From [Clostridium] colinum (GTDB lineage Bacteria > Bacillota > Clostridia > Lachnospirales > CAG-274), in contig NZ_OW712331.1 in assembly GCF_940677205.1 (NCBI RefSeq), forward strand, positions 868,001-932,000: 64,000 bases of DNA. The letters run 5' to 3'. A program made the translations under genes and the position numbers. The first letter of the stretch is position 1. The number at the start of each line of letters is the position of its first letter. Under the pieces are notes generated by a model. It was not told where the DNA came from. It did no database searches and saw only the letters and a program-made list of their open reading frames with translations. Below are positions 19,249 to 28,410 of this stretch, in pieces.

Positions 19249-19671
19249 TTTATAGTCCTCCTTTATAATATTAAAGCTTAAATTAAATTTAATAATATTT
19301 AATTAAACATAATAATTAAAATTAAATACAATAATTATAGTTTGTATACTATATAAACATTATACCAATATTATACTATTTAGTAAATAAAAAATATTAT
19401 TTTAACAATAGTTTTTTTACATATAACATATTAACATATAGTTATAGTAGCATAAATAATTAAAATATTATTAATATCTATAGAGTAACAACAAATATAG
19501 TATACCAATTTATATTAATTTTAGTATTAATTTTATTTGGGATTTAAAAAAAGGTGATAGATAATATCTTGACTAAAACTATAAGTTGTGTATAATTATT
19601 ATTAAAACAACTAGATATACCAATTATATACTATTATGTATATTATGCTTAAAGTTTTAGGAGGGTTTAAA
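19249..19671. promoter_or_regulatory. Divergent intergenic region between PFOR and nrdD with a repeated TATACCAAT element
   Basis: This 423-nt stretch carries no gene. It contains three related sites beginning TATACCAAT, at 19361, 19501 and 19616. The first and last continue for about 20 nt with nearly the same sequence, ending in TACTATT; the middle copy shares a shorter part. One near copy lies toward the PFOR side and one overlaps the region just upstream of the nrdD ribosome binding site. They may be operators, but do not match the NrdR box or Rex site that I know. Confidence 0.55.
19569..19596 (+). promoter_or_regulatory. Sigma-A-type promoter of nrdDG
   Basis: TTGACT at 19569-19574, a 16-nt spacer and a perfect TATAAT at 19591-19596. 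The start codon of nrdD is about 75 nt further on, leaving a leader that contains one TATACCAAT repeat. Confidence 0.75.
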
Positions 19672-21822
19672 TTGACAAAGGTTGTGAAAAAAGATGGGAC
19701 TTTAGAAGATTTTGATGAAGGAAAAATAATTAAAGCTATATCAAAATCAGCAAATAGAGTTATGTACTGTTTTGATGAAGAAGATTATAAAAATATTTGT
19801 AATATAATAAAACAAGAAATAAACAAAAAACAGTTAGAACAAATACCTATTGAGATTATGCATAATCTCGTAGAAAGCGCGTTAGAAACTATAAACCCAA
19901 GTGTTGCTAAAAGTTACAAAGATTATAGAAACTATAAACAAGATTTTGTCCATATGTTAGATGATGTGTACCAAAAAGCACAATCTATAATGTATATTGG
20001 GGATAAAGAAAACAGCAATACAGACAGTGCTTTAGTAGCAACCAAAAGAAGTTTGATATATAACCAACTTAATAAAGAGTTATATAAAAAATTTTTTCTT
20101 ACTACTGAAGAAAAACAAGCTTGTAATGATGGATATATATATATACACGATATGACAGCAAGACGAGATACTATGAATTGTTGTTTATTTGACATGGGCA
20201 GAGTATTAGAAAATGGATTTGAAATGGGCAATCTTTGGTATAATGAACCTAAGACTCTTTCTGTTGCTTTTGATGTAATAGGGGATATAATTTTATCTAC
20301 AGCATCTCAACAATATGGAGGATTTACAGTACCTGAAATTGATAAAATTTTAGAAAAATATGCTAAAAAAAGCTATGTTAAGTATCTAGAAGAAATAAAA
20401 GAATATATATCTTTTGCTAAAGGTACAAATTTAACAGATGAAGATATGAAATATATAGAAGAAAAAGCAATTAAAAAATTAGAAAGGGATTTTGAACAAG
20501 GGTTTCAAGGATTAGAATATAAATTAAATTCTGTAGGCTCATCTAGGGGAGATTATCCTTTTGTTACATTTACTATAGGACTTGGAAAAACTAGATTTGC
20601 AAAAATGGCTAATAAAATTATACTTAAAGTACACAAAGGTGGACAAGGAAAAGAAGGTAACAAAAAACCAGTTCTTTTTCCTAAAATTGTATTTTTATAT
20701 GATGAAAATTTACACGGTGAAGGAAAAGAGCTAGAAGATATTTTTGATGAAGCTATTGAATGTTCTAAAAAAACTATGTATCCAGATTATTTAAGCTTAA
20801 CAGGTGATAGCTATGTTGCTAATGCTTATAAAAAATATAACACTGTCATATCACCTATGGGATGTAGAGCTTTTTTAAGTTTATGGTTTGAAAAAGGTGG
20901 CATGAAACCTATAGATGAAAATGATAAGCCTGTAACTGTTGGAAGATTTAACATAGGCGCTGTATCTTTACATTTACCTATGATATATGCAAAAGCAAAA
21001 TCTGAAAGTAAACCTTTTTATGAAGTTTTAGATTATTATTTAGAAATGATTAGAAAAATACATTTAAAAACTTTAGATTATTTAGGAGAAATGAAAGCAT
21101 CTACAAATCCTATTGCATATTGTGAAGGTGGATTTTATGGTGGAAATTTGAAACCATCGGATAAAATAAAACCTATTTTAAAATCTGTAACAGCTAGTTT
21201 TGGTATAACAGCATTAAATGAATTACAACAATTACATAATAAAAAATCACTTTATGAAGATGGTGAATTTGCCCTTGAGGTAATGAAATATATAAACAAA
21301 AAAATAGATGAATTTAAAACTGAAGACAAAGTATTGTATGCTATATATGGAACGCCAGCAGAAAGTTTATGTGGCTTACAAGTGGAGCAATTTAGAAAAA
21401 AATATGGTATTATAGAAAATGTATCGGATAGAGAATATGTAAGTAATTCTTTCCACGCACACGTTAGCGAAAATATTACACCAATACAAAAGCAAGATAC
21501 AGAAAAGCGTTTTTGGGATTTATTAAACGGGGGTAAAATACAATATGTAAAATATCCAATTGAATATAATAAAGAGGCTATTAAAACCCTTGTAAAACGA
21601 GCTATGGATTTAGGATTTTATGAAGGTGTTAATCTTAGCTTATCATACTGCAATAAATGTGGACATAGCCAATTAGATATGGATATTTGCCCTAAATGTG
21701 GAAGTAATAATTTAACTAAAATAGAAAGAATGAACGGTTATTTAAGTTATTCTAGAGTAAACGGTGATACAAGATTAAATGAAGCTAAAATGTATGAAAT
21801 AAAAGATAGAATAAGTATGTAA
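19672..21822 (+). CDS. nrdD: Anaerobic ribonucleoside-triphosphate reductase (class III)
   Basis: A 716-residue glycyl-radical enzyme that reduces ribonucleotides to deoxyribonucleotides without oxygen. The N-terminal ATP-cone (about 1-90, TKVVKKDGTLEDFDEGKI) senses ATP/dATP. The C-terminus has the zinc site CNKCGHS...CPKCGS (from about residue 660) and the radical loop RVNGDTR with Gly698 as the expected radical carrier. The TTG start at 19672 is chosen because TTTTAGGAGGG sits 7 nt before it; an in-frame ATG at 19636 lies upstream of that site. It is followed by its activase and by a dUTPase. Confidence 0.95.
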   Translation: MTKVVKKDGTLEDFDEGKIIKAISKSANRVMYCFDEEDYKNICNIIKQEINKKQLEQIPIEIMHNLVESALETINPSVAKSYKDYRNYKQDFVHMLDDVYQKAQSIMYIGDKENSNTDSALVATKRSLIYNQLNKELYKKFFLTTEEKQACNDGYIYIHDMTARRDTMNCCLFDMGRVLENGFEMGNLWYNEPKTLSVAFDVIGDIILSTASQQYGGFTVPEIDKILEKYAKKSYVKYLEEIKEYISFAKGTNLTDEDMKYIEEKAIKKLERDFEQGFQGLEYKLNSVGSSRGDYPFVTFTIGLGKTRFAKMANKIILKVHKGGQGKEGNKKPVLFPKIVFLYDENLHGEGKELEDIFDEAIECSKKTMYPDYLSLTGDSYVANAYKKYNTVISPMGCRAFLSLWFEKGGMKPIDENDKPVTVGRFNIGAVSLHLPMIYAKAKSESKPFYEVLDYYLEMIRKIHLKTLDYLGEMKASTNPIAYCEGGFYGGNLKPSDKIKPILKSVTASFGITALNELQQLHNKKSLYEDGEFALEVMKYINKKIDEFKTEDKVLYAIYGTPAESLCGLQVEQFRKKYGIIENVSDREYVSNSFHAHVSENITPIQKQDTEKRFWDLLNGGKIQYVKYPIEYNKEAIKTLVKRAMDLGFYEGVNLSLSYCNKCGHSQLDMDICPKCGSNNLTKIERMNGYLSYSRVNGDTRLNEAKMYEIKDRISM

Positions 21823-21833
21823 GAGGGATAAAA

Positions 21834-22322
21834 ATGAGATATCATAATATTACGCACGATGATATGCTAAATGGAATGGGACTTAGAGTTGTTTTATGGG
21901 TATCTGGTTGTGAACATAAATGTCATAATTGTCATAATAAAATAACTTGGGATATTAATAGTGGATTAATATTTGATGAAGAAGCTAAAAAAGAAATATT
22001 TACCGAATTAGAAAAAGATTATATAAAAGGTATAACATTTAGTGGTGGAGACCCGCTACATAAGAAAAATAGAGAAGAGATATTTAATCTCATAAAAGAA
22101 ATAAAAAATAAATTTCCTAAAAAAGATATTTGGTTATATACAGGATACATATGGGAAGAAATAAATAATTTAGATGTTATTAAATATATTGATATATTAG
22201 TTGACGGAAGATTTATAGAAGAACTGGCTAATACAAATTTAGAGTGGAGAGGTTCTTCTAACCAAAGAGTTATAGATGTACAAAAGTCATTATTAGAAAA
22301 TAAAATTATAAATTATTGTTAG
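21834..22322 (+). CDS. nrdG: Anaerobic ribonucleotide reductase activating protein
   Basis: A 162-residue radical SAM activase that makes the glycyl radical on NrdD. The iron-sulfur motif is C26-EHK-C30-HN-C33, in the CxxxCxxC spacing of the family, and GGDPL follows as the SAM-binding GGE-like motif. It begins 11 nt after nrdD behind AGAGGGA and is clearly cotranscribed. Confidence 0.96.
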   Translation: MRYHNITHDDMLNGMGLRVVLWVSGCEHKCHNCHNKITWDINSGLIFDEEAKKEIFTELEKDYIKGITFSGGDPLHKKNREEIFNLIKEIKNKFPKKDIWLYTGYIWEEINNLDVIKYIDILVDGRFIEELANTNLEWRGSSNQRVIDVQKSLLENKIINYC

Positions 22323-22331
22323 GAGATACAA

Positions 22332-22844
22332 ATGGATAAAATTTATTTTGCAAAAATTAGAGAAGAAGCTATTATACCTACAAGAGAAGAATATAATGCA
22401 GGGCTTGACATATATCCTTGTTTTGATGAAGAATATATGATAATAAATCCTGGTGAAACTAAGCTTGTGCCAACAGGCATAGCAAGTGCAATACCTATTA
22501 ATTATTATATACAAATACATGAGAGAGGCTCTAGTGGAAGCAAAGGTATAAAATATAGCGCTGGAGTAATTGATAGCTCTTATAGAGGTGAATGGTTTTT
22601 AGCAACAACTAATGCAAATAAAAAACCTTTATTAATAACTAAAATAAATATTGAAGAATTAGATGAAAATATTAAAAATATTATAAAAAATGCTTATATT
22701 ATTTATCCATATGATAAGGCCCTTTTTCAAGGGGTTGTTCATTGTGTTCATAATGAGCTAGAAAGATGCGAAATAACTTATGAAGATGTTTTAAAAATAC
22801 CTTCTAAAAGAGGAAGTGGAAAGTTAGGAAGTAGTGGAAAATAA
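22332..22844 (+). CDS. dut: dUTP diphosphatase-like protein
   Basis: A 170-residue trimeric dUTPase-family protein that hydrolyses dUTP to dUMP, keeping uracil out of DNA. The five motifs are recognisable: AGLDIY (1), ERGSSGSKG (2), GVIDSSYRGEW (3), a diverged motif 4 near LFQGVVH and the C-terminal glycine-rich RGSGKLGSSG (5). A stretch of about 40 residues between motifs 3 and 4 is longer than in the smallest dUTPases. It starts 9 nt after nrdG, so the operon joins dNTP production and dUTP removal. dCTP-deaminase activity is a less likely alternative. Confidence 0.88.
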   Translation: MDKIYFAKIREEAIIPTREEYNAGLDIYPCFDEEYMIINPGETKLVPTGIASAIPINYYIQIHERGSSGSKGIKYSAGVIDSSYRGEWFLATTNANKKPLLITKINIEELDENIKNIIKNAYIIYPYDKALFQGVVHCVHNELERCEITYEDVLKIPSKRGSGKLGSSGK

Positions 22845-22915
22845 AATTTTTTTATTAATTTTTGTATATTTTATAGAAATATTTTTAAAATTTACATATA
22901 AACATTAAAATATTC

Positions 22916-22944
22916 TTGACAAATTGCTTTTTAACGGTTATAAA
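22916..22944 (+). promoter_or_regulatory. Strong sigma-A promoter of the HU gene
   Basis: TTGACA at 22916-22921, 17 nt, TATAAA at 22939-22944, about 50 nt before the start codon. This near-consensus promoter suits an abundant nucleoid protein. Confidence 0.85.
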
Positions 22945-22994
22945 TAGATAGAGATACATTTATTGTGTCAAATATTTTTTAGGAGGCTTTAAAT

Positions 22995-23273
22995 ATGAAT
23001 AAAGCAGAATTTGTTGCAGCAATTGCTGAAAAATCAGAGTTAACAAAAAAAGATGCAGAAAAAGCATTAAAAGCTTTTGAAGAGGTAGTTACAGAAGAAC
23101 TTTCTAAAAAAGGTGAAGTTAGATTAGTTGGCTTTGGTACTTTTGATGTTATAGAAAGAGCAGAACATATGGGAAGAAACCCTCAAACTAAAGAGCCTAT
23201 GAAAATACCTGCTTCTACAGCACCAAGATTTAAAGCTGGAAAAGCATTAAAAGACGCAGTGAATAAAAAGTAA
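22995..23273 (+). CDS. hup: HU family DNA-binding protein
   Basis: A 92-residue histone-like protein that bends and compacts DNA. The sequence MNKAEFVAAIAEKSELTKKD, the LVGFGTFDV strand and the DNA-arm segment RNPQTKEPMKIPASTAPRFKAGKAL are characteristic of HU. It has its own strong promoter, an AGGAGG site and its own terminator, so it is monocistronic. Confidence 0.97.
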   Translation: MNKAEFVAAIAEKSELTKKDAEKALKAFEEVVTEELSKKGEVRLVGFGTFDVIERAEHMGRNPQTKEPMKIPASTAPRFKAGKALKDAVNKK

Positions 23274-23280
23274 CAAAAAT

Positions 23281-23314
23281 AAAATCTCTCTTTTTATAAA
23301 GAGAGATTTTATTT
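23281..23314 (+). terminator. Terminator of the HU gene
   Basis: The 10-bp stem AAAATCTCTC (23281-23290) and GAGAGATTTT (23301-23310) around a 10-nt loop is followed by a T-rich end. Confidence 0.9.
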
Positions 23315-23412
23315 TATAAATATATAAATTTATATTTAATAATAATATATACTAAATACATTTAATTTGCTATAATATAGTTATAAAAATAATATAACAA
23401 AGGAGATACGAT

Positions 23413-23652
23413 ATGAGGTTAGATAAATATTTAAAAGTATCTAGAATAATAAAAAGAAGAACTATTGCTAACGAAGCTTGTGATGCTGGAAGAGTGTTAG
23501 TTAATGATAAAGTTGCTAAAGCATCTTTAGATGTAAAAGTAGGGGATATTATACAAGTTAATTTAGGAAATAACACTATAAAAATAAGAGTTTTGATAGT
23601 TAAAGAAGTGGTTAAAAAAGATGAAGCTAACACATTATATGAAAGGTTATAA
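23413..23652 (+). CDS. rqcP: S4-domain RNA-binding protein RqcP (YabO)
   Basis: A 79-residue protein made of one S4 RNA-binding domain: MRLDKYLKVSRIIKRRTIA and the GRVLVNDKVAKASLDVKVGD loop. The Firmicute family member RqcP works with RqcH in ribosome quality control, helping add alanine tails to stalled chains on 50S subunits. An AAAGGAGA site precedes the ATG. It forms a small unit before proC and has an upstream TATAAT-like box near 23372-23377. Confidence 0.92.
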   Translation: MRLDKYLKVSRIIKRRTIANEACDAGRVLVNDKVAKASLDVKVGDIIQVNLGNNTIKIRVLIVKEVVKKDEANTLYERL

Positions 23653-23676
23653 ACTAATATAGTTAAATTATAAAAA

Positions 23677-23705
23677 TTGACTTATTGTAAGTTTTTATAT
23701 ATAAT
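23677..23705 (+). promoter_or_regulatory. Promoter of proC
   Basis: TTGACT at 23677-23682, 17 nt, TATAAT at 23700-23705, 28 nt before the proC start codon. Confidence 0.75.
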
Positions 23706-23733
23706 ATATTAAGATATTAAAAAGGGTGATGAA

Positions 23734-24540
23734 ATGAAAATAGGATTTATAGGTACAGGTAATATGGGGAGTGCCATATTAAAAGGTGTTTTAAATAGTG
23801 GGTTAAGTAGTAAAAATGTATATATATATGATTTAGATATAGAGAAATGCAAAAGCCTACAAAGTATTTACAATATTAATATTTGTGATAATTATGAAAG
23901 TTTAATTTCAGCATCAGATTTATTAATTTTTGCTATTAAACCAGATGTTATATTAAATGTTATATCAGAAACTAGAAGTTATATTAATTTATATAAACCT
24001 ATTGTTGTGTCTATTGCTGCTGGTGTAGAATTAGATAGTATATCTAATATAATAAATAATCCAGAAATAGGTATAGTTAGAATTATGCCTAATATTAATG
24101 CAGAAATTAATTTATCTACATCTGCATATTGTTATAGAAACTTAGAAGAAGAAAGTGTTAATAAAGTTTTAGATTTATTTAGAAAAATAGGTACAGTATT
24201 TTATATTCCTGAAAATAAATTTAATATATTTACGGCAATAGCTGGTTGTTCTCCCGCTTATATTTATTTATTTTTAGATTCTTTAGCAAAAGGTGCTCAA
24301 AAAATGGGCCTAAATAAAAAAGAGGCTTTAGATATAGCAATAGATACATTAATTGGAAGTGCTAAAATGTTAAAACATAGCAAAAAACACCCGTGGGAGC
24401 TTATAGATGCTGTTTGTTCACCAGGAGGAACAACTATTGAAGGTATTTGTACATTAGAAGAAAATAATTTTCAACAAGCTGTAGTTAAAGCAGTAGAAAA
24501 TAGTATTAAAAAGGATATATTATTAAAGAAAAAATCTTAA
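23734..24540 (+). CDS. proC: Pyrroline-5-carboxylate reductase
   Basis: A 268-residue enzyme that makes proline from pyrroline-5-carboxylate using NAD(P)H. The N-terminal Rossmann motif GFIGTGNMGSAILKG and the C-terminal family signature around AVCSPGGTTIEG, with its conserved SPGGTT, are clear. It has its own promoter and is followed after 10 nt by the long EAL-domain protein, so the two may be cotranscribed. Confidence 0.96.
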   Translation: MKIGFIGTGNMGSAILKGVLNSGLSSKNVYIYDLDIEKCKSLQSIYNINICDNYESLISASDLLIFAIKPDVILNVISETRSYINLYKPIVVSIAAGVELDSISNIINNPEIGIVRIMPNINAEINLSTSAYCYRNLEEESVNKVLDLFRKIGTVFYIPENKFNIFTAIAGCSPAYIYLFLDSLAKGAQKMGLNKKEALDIAIDTLIGSAKMLKHSKKHPWELIDAVCSPGGTTIEGICTLEENNFQQAVVKAVENSIKKDILLKKKS

Positions 24541-24550
24541 GGAGAGTTAT

Positions 24551-27500
24551 ATGGAGAAAAGTAAATTTAGTGAAGTTTTTAATAACATTAATATTATAGA
24601 TATATTAGAAAATAGTAAAATTGGTTTATGGAGTATAGAAATAGACAATAATACTGGTATAAATAGAATGTATTGTAACGATATAATGATGCAATTAATG
24701 GGTATTGAAACTTTAATTTCTCCTGAAAAAGTTTTTGAATTTTGGTATTCTAGAATTCATAAAGGATATTATTCTTATGTTGAAAACGCTATACAAAAAA
24801 TAGGAACTACTGATAAACTAATCGAAATTCAATATATATGGAAACATCCACAAAAAGGTGATATAAATGTAAGGTGTTCTGGTAAATTTATTAGTAATAA
24901 TAATGGTATAGTAGTTATAGAAGGTTATCACCAAAATATATATGATTTAGAACAAATGAAAATTGATTTACCTAAAACAGAAAATGAAGTGTTTGAATGG
25001 TATCAAGATAGTAAAACAGCTTATATACGTACAGAATATAAACAATTGTATGAAGACAAAGTAAATATTGAAAATTTTCCACAAGTTTGGATAGATAACA
25101 AAATAGTACACAAAGATTTTAAAGATTTATATTTAGAAACTTTTGAGAGAGTTAATAAAGGAAGTAAAAAATCATTTTGTGAGCTTAAAATGAAAAATAA
25201 AAATGGCGAATATATATGGTTTAGAATGATTTTATCAAAAGAGGCTAATTATTTATCATCAGGTATAGTAATTGGCACTTTGGAAGATATAAACAATTTA
25301 AAACAACTAGAAATATCTTATGTCATAGGCTCTAAATTTTATAAATCTATTTTACAAGAAATGATAGCTTATGGAGAAGCTAATATTACCGAAAATAAAT
25401 TATTATCTGTTGGTGGTATATGGACAGAATATAATAATATTTTTAATAAATTAACTATTACTGAAATAATGCAAAGAAATATATATAAATTTATATATCT
25501 TGAAGATAGAAAAAAATATGAGGAAATTTTAGACCATAAAAAGTTATTAAAAGCATATGATGAGGGTATAACTACATTAAAATGCGAAGTTAGAAGAATT
25601 ATGCCAGATGATAATATAAAATGGTTAGAACTTACTATAAATTTATTTCAAAATCCATACAAAAAAGATATATTGGGACTTTTATATTTAAAAGATATTG
25701 ATAGTAAAAAAAGAGAAGAATTACTATTAAATGACAAAAATATGAAAGATAACTTAACAGGATTATTTAATAAATCATATATTCAAAAACAAGTTGATAG
25801 TATACTAAAAGAAAATAAAGAAAATAATTTATTTAGTATGATTTTAATAAAAATAGAAAACTTTGAAAATATAAATTATTTATGGGACGAAACCTTAAAG
25901 TATATTGGTCATTTATCAAGATATATATTTGATGAAAATGCAATAATATCTAGAACTAATGAATGTGAATTTGTAATATTTTTTAAAATTGACAGTAAAA
26001 AAGATGTAGAAAATAAAATTTATGAATTTTCTTTGAGAATTAAAGAATTTGATAAAATAGAAATTTCTTGTGATATAGCATATTATATATCAGATAAAGG
26101 TAGCTATATAGACTTATATACTAATTGTAGTAATAATTTATTTAATATTAAAGATAAAGAATTAAGAAAGATTTATTTAAATGATAATTCAAAAAGTTTA
26201 GAAATAGATAAACAATTTAGTAAGACTTATACAAGTATTGATGAAATATTATTAAATGAAGTAGACTTATTTTCATACGTTATAGATGCTTTTAATTATA
26301 AAATTTTAGATGCTAATGAAAATTTCTTTAAAGTTTTAAACAAAACCAAGGAGGAATGTTTAGGGAGAGAATGCTATAAAGTTATACATAACAAGAATAA
26401 ACCTTGTAGTTTTTGTAAAAATATGTTTTGGAATTCAAAAGATTTTTTTGTTTGGAAACAATATAATAAATTTTTAGAAAAAGATTTTTTATTAAAAAAC
26501 AAATTAATCTCATTTAATAATAAAAAATGTATGCTTACATTAGCAACTAATATTTCTTTAAATGATAAGAAAAAAAGTACATTTGTAAAAGAAGACATAA
26601 GTAAAATTATGAGAAATATTATGTATCATTTAACTAAAAGATATAGCTATGAAAACAATATTGGTTTTATATTAGAATTAATAAGCTCTTTTCATCAATC
26701 TAAATTTGCATTTGTTTTTGAATTAGATACAGATAATTCAATTATTACACATTCTATTAATAATTCTTTTTCAAATAATAAGTTGAAAGAGGAGTTAGAA
26801 AAAATAGTTTTAGATGAATTTATATTTTCTAATGTTGATAAAATTAAATATTTTAGATGTGAGCAAGAAGTTATAACTATATCGTATAATTTATATAATC
26901 TTATGTCTAAATATCATCTATTAAATATGATTATAGTACCTATAAAAAACAAAAATAACATTATAGGTTATATAGTGTGTATAAACAATAACAATTTTGA
27001 ACAATACATTGAAAATAATAATTTTAAAGAATATTTATATAATATAGCTTATTTGATAGGTGAAGAGATTATTAAAAACAATATTAAAAAAGAACTTGAT
27101 TTAGAAAAAAATTATGATAGTTTAACAGGGGTATTAAACAGAGATTCTTATAGAAGCTATGAAAATTCTTATGATGCAGACAAGATAAAAAATATTGGTG
27201 TATTATGCTTATCAGTAAATGAGTTAAATAGCGTTAATCACAGTATTGGCATATTAGCTGGAGACAATGTTTTATTAAATTTAGTAGAAATATTGAAAAA
27301 TCATTTTTTTGATAAATTAATATTTAGGCTAAATGGTAATGAGTTTTTAGTTATTATGGAAAATATTGATTATGAAAATTTTATAAAAGAAATAGAAAAG
27401 CTAATAAAGAAATTAGAAAATGTAGGTTTATCAATTATTTACGGAAAAGCTTGGAGTAGTGATGAAAAAGAGTTAAATTACCTTGTTAACTCCGCAATTT

Positions 27501-28327
27501 ATTTTAGAAAAATGAAAAATCAAAAAAACAAGCAGCTTGTTAATAATAACAATCTATATAAACGAAATACATTATTGACTCAATTAATGTTAGATATAGA
27601 AAGTAAAGAATATGAAATATTTTTACAACCTAAAATATCTTTAACCGATAATAGTTTATGTGGTGCAGAAGCATTGATACGTAAAAGAAATAGTGAAGGT
27701 GGATATGTACCCCCAGACAAATTTATACCTATATTGGAACATCATTATTTAATACAATATATAGATTTATTTGTTTTAGAAGAAGTTTTTAAAGTCCTTG
27801 AAATTTTAAAAAGTCAAAATAAAAATTTAATACCTATTTCTTTAAACTTTTCTAGAAATACTTTAAAGGAAGATGACATTGTTAAATCAATATTAGATAT
27901 AAAAAATAAACATAATATAGATTTAAAATATATTGAAATAGAAGTTACAGAAAGTATTGAAAATTTAGAAAAACAAGCTATATGTAAAGTATTAAAAGAA
28001 ATAGAAAATATAGGTATAAGCATTCTTTTAGATGACTTTGGAGTTAAATACAGTAATCTTTCAATTTTGTCAGATATTAATTTTCATGGTTTGAAATTAG
28101 ATAAAAGTATGGTTAAAAATTTAGGCGAAAATACTACAAATGAAATTATAATGAAAAATATAATATGCATGTGTAAAGATTTAAATATTAAAACTATTGC
28201 TGAAGGTGTAGAAACAATTGAACAAAAAAATATTTTGGAAAAAATGAATTGTGATATTTCACAAGGTTATTTACATTCTAAGCCTTTACCTGTTAATGAA
28301 TTTTTAAACCTTTACTATAACAATTAA
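24551..28327 (+). CDS. Multidomain sensor: PAS-like domains, two degenerate GGDEF domains and an EAL domain
   Basis: A 1258-residue soluble signalling protein without obvious membrane segments. From the N-terminus I see two or three PAS-like domains (about 15-390), a first GGDEF-like domain whose motif is NECEF (470-474), another PAS-like region with a CxxC pair (about 575-680), a GAF-like stretch (about 690-850), a second GGDEF-like domain with NGNEF (928-932) and a C-terminal EAL domain. The EAL residues look complete: EAL at 1040-1042, the Asn of SLNFS, EVTES, LDDFG, KLDKS, AEGVET and QGY. It should thus break down c-di-GMP, with the GGDEF parts sensory at most. Starts 10 nt after proC behind AAGGAG. 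Confidence 0.88.
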   Translation: MEKSKFSEVFNNINIIDILENSKIGLWSIEIDNNTGINRMYCNDIMMQLMGIETLISPEKVFEFWYSRIHKGYYSYVENAIQKIGTTDKLIEIQYIWKHPQKGDINVRCSGKFISNNNGIVVIEGYHQNIYDLEQMKIDLPKTENEVFEWYQDSKTAYIRTEYKQLYEDKVNIENFPQVWIDNKIVHKDFKDLYLETFERVNKGSKKSFCELKMKNKNGEYIWFRMILSKEANYLSSGIVIGTLEDINNLKQLEISYVIGSKFYKSILQEMIAYGEANITENKLLSVGGIWTEYNNIFNKLTITEIMQRNIYKFIYLEDRKKYEEILDHKKLLKAYDEGITTLKCEVRRIMPDDNIKWLELTINLFQNPYKKDILGLLYLKDIDSKKREELLLNDKNMKDNLTGLFNKSYIQKQVDSILKENKENNLFSMILIKIENFENINYLWDETLKYIGHLSRYIFDENAIISRTNECEFVIFFKIDSKKDVENKIYEFSLRIKEFDKIEISCDIAYYISDKGSYIDLYTNCSNNLFNIKDKELRKIYLNDNSKSLEIDKQFSKTYTSIDEILLNEVDLFSYVIDAFNYKILDANENFFKVLNKTKEECLGRECYKVIHNKNKPCSFCKNMFWNSKDFFVWKQYNKFLEKDFLLKNKLISFNNKKCMLTLATNISLNDKKKSTFVKEDISKIMRNIMYHLTKRYSYENNIGFILELISSFHQSKFAFVFELDTDNSIITHSINNSFSNNKLKEELEKIVLDEFIFSNVDKIKYFRCEQEVITISYNLYNLMSKYHLLNMIIVPIKNKNNIIGYIVCINNNNFEQYIENNNFKEYLYNIAYLIGEEIIKNNIKKELDLEKNYDSLTGVLNRDSYRSYENSYDADKIKNIGVLCLSVNELNSVNHSIGILAGDNVLLNLVEILKNHFFDKLIFRLNGNEFLVIMENIDYENFIKEIEKLIKKLENVGLSIIYGKAWSSDEKELNYLVNSAIYFRKMKNQKNKQLVNNNNLYKRNTLLTQLMLDIESKEYEIFLQPKISLTDNSLCGAEALIRKRNSEGGYVPPDKFIPILEHHYLIQYIDLFVLEEVFKVLEILKSQNKNLIPISLNFSRNTLKEDDIVKSILDIKNKHNIDLKYIEIEVTESIENLEKQAICKVLKEIENIGISILLDDFGVKYSNLSILSDINFHGLKLDKSMVKNLGENTTNEIIMKNIICMCKDLNIKTIAEGVETIEQKNILEKMNCDISQGYLHSKPLPVNEFLNLYYNN

Positions 28328-28340
28328 GTTTTAAATAAAA

Positions 28341-28396
28341 AATTGTTTGTTGGTAAATATTAAAAATATAAAATTAATATTTACTAACAAACAATT
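28341..28396. terminator. Bidirectional terminator between the EAL protein gene and rpoD
   Basis: Two 22-nt arms, 28341-28362 and 28375-28396, pair fully in RNA on the plus strand if one G-U pair is allowed. A and T runs flank the stem, and it lies between two converging genes. Confidence 0.88.
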
Positions 28397-28410
28397 AGTA
28401 TTATAATTAA

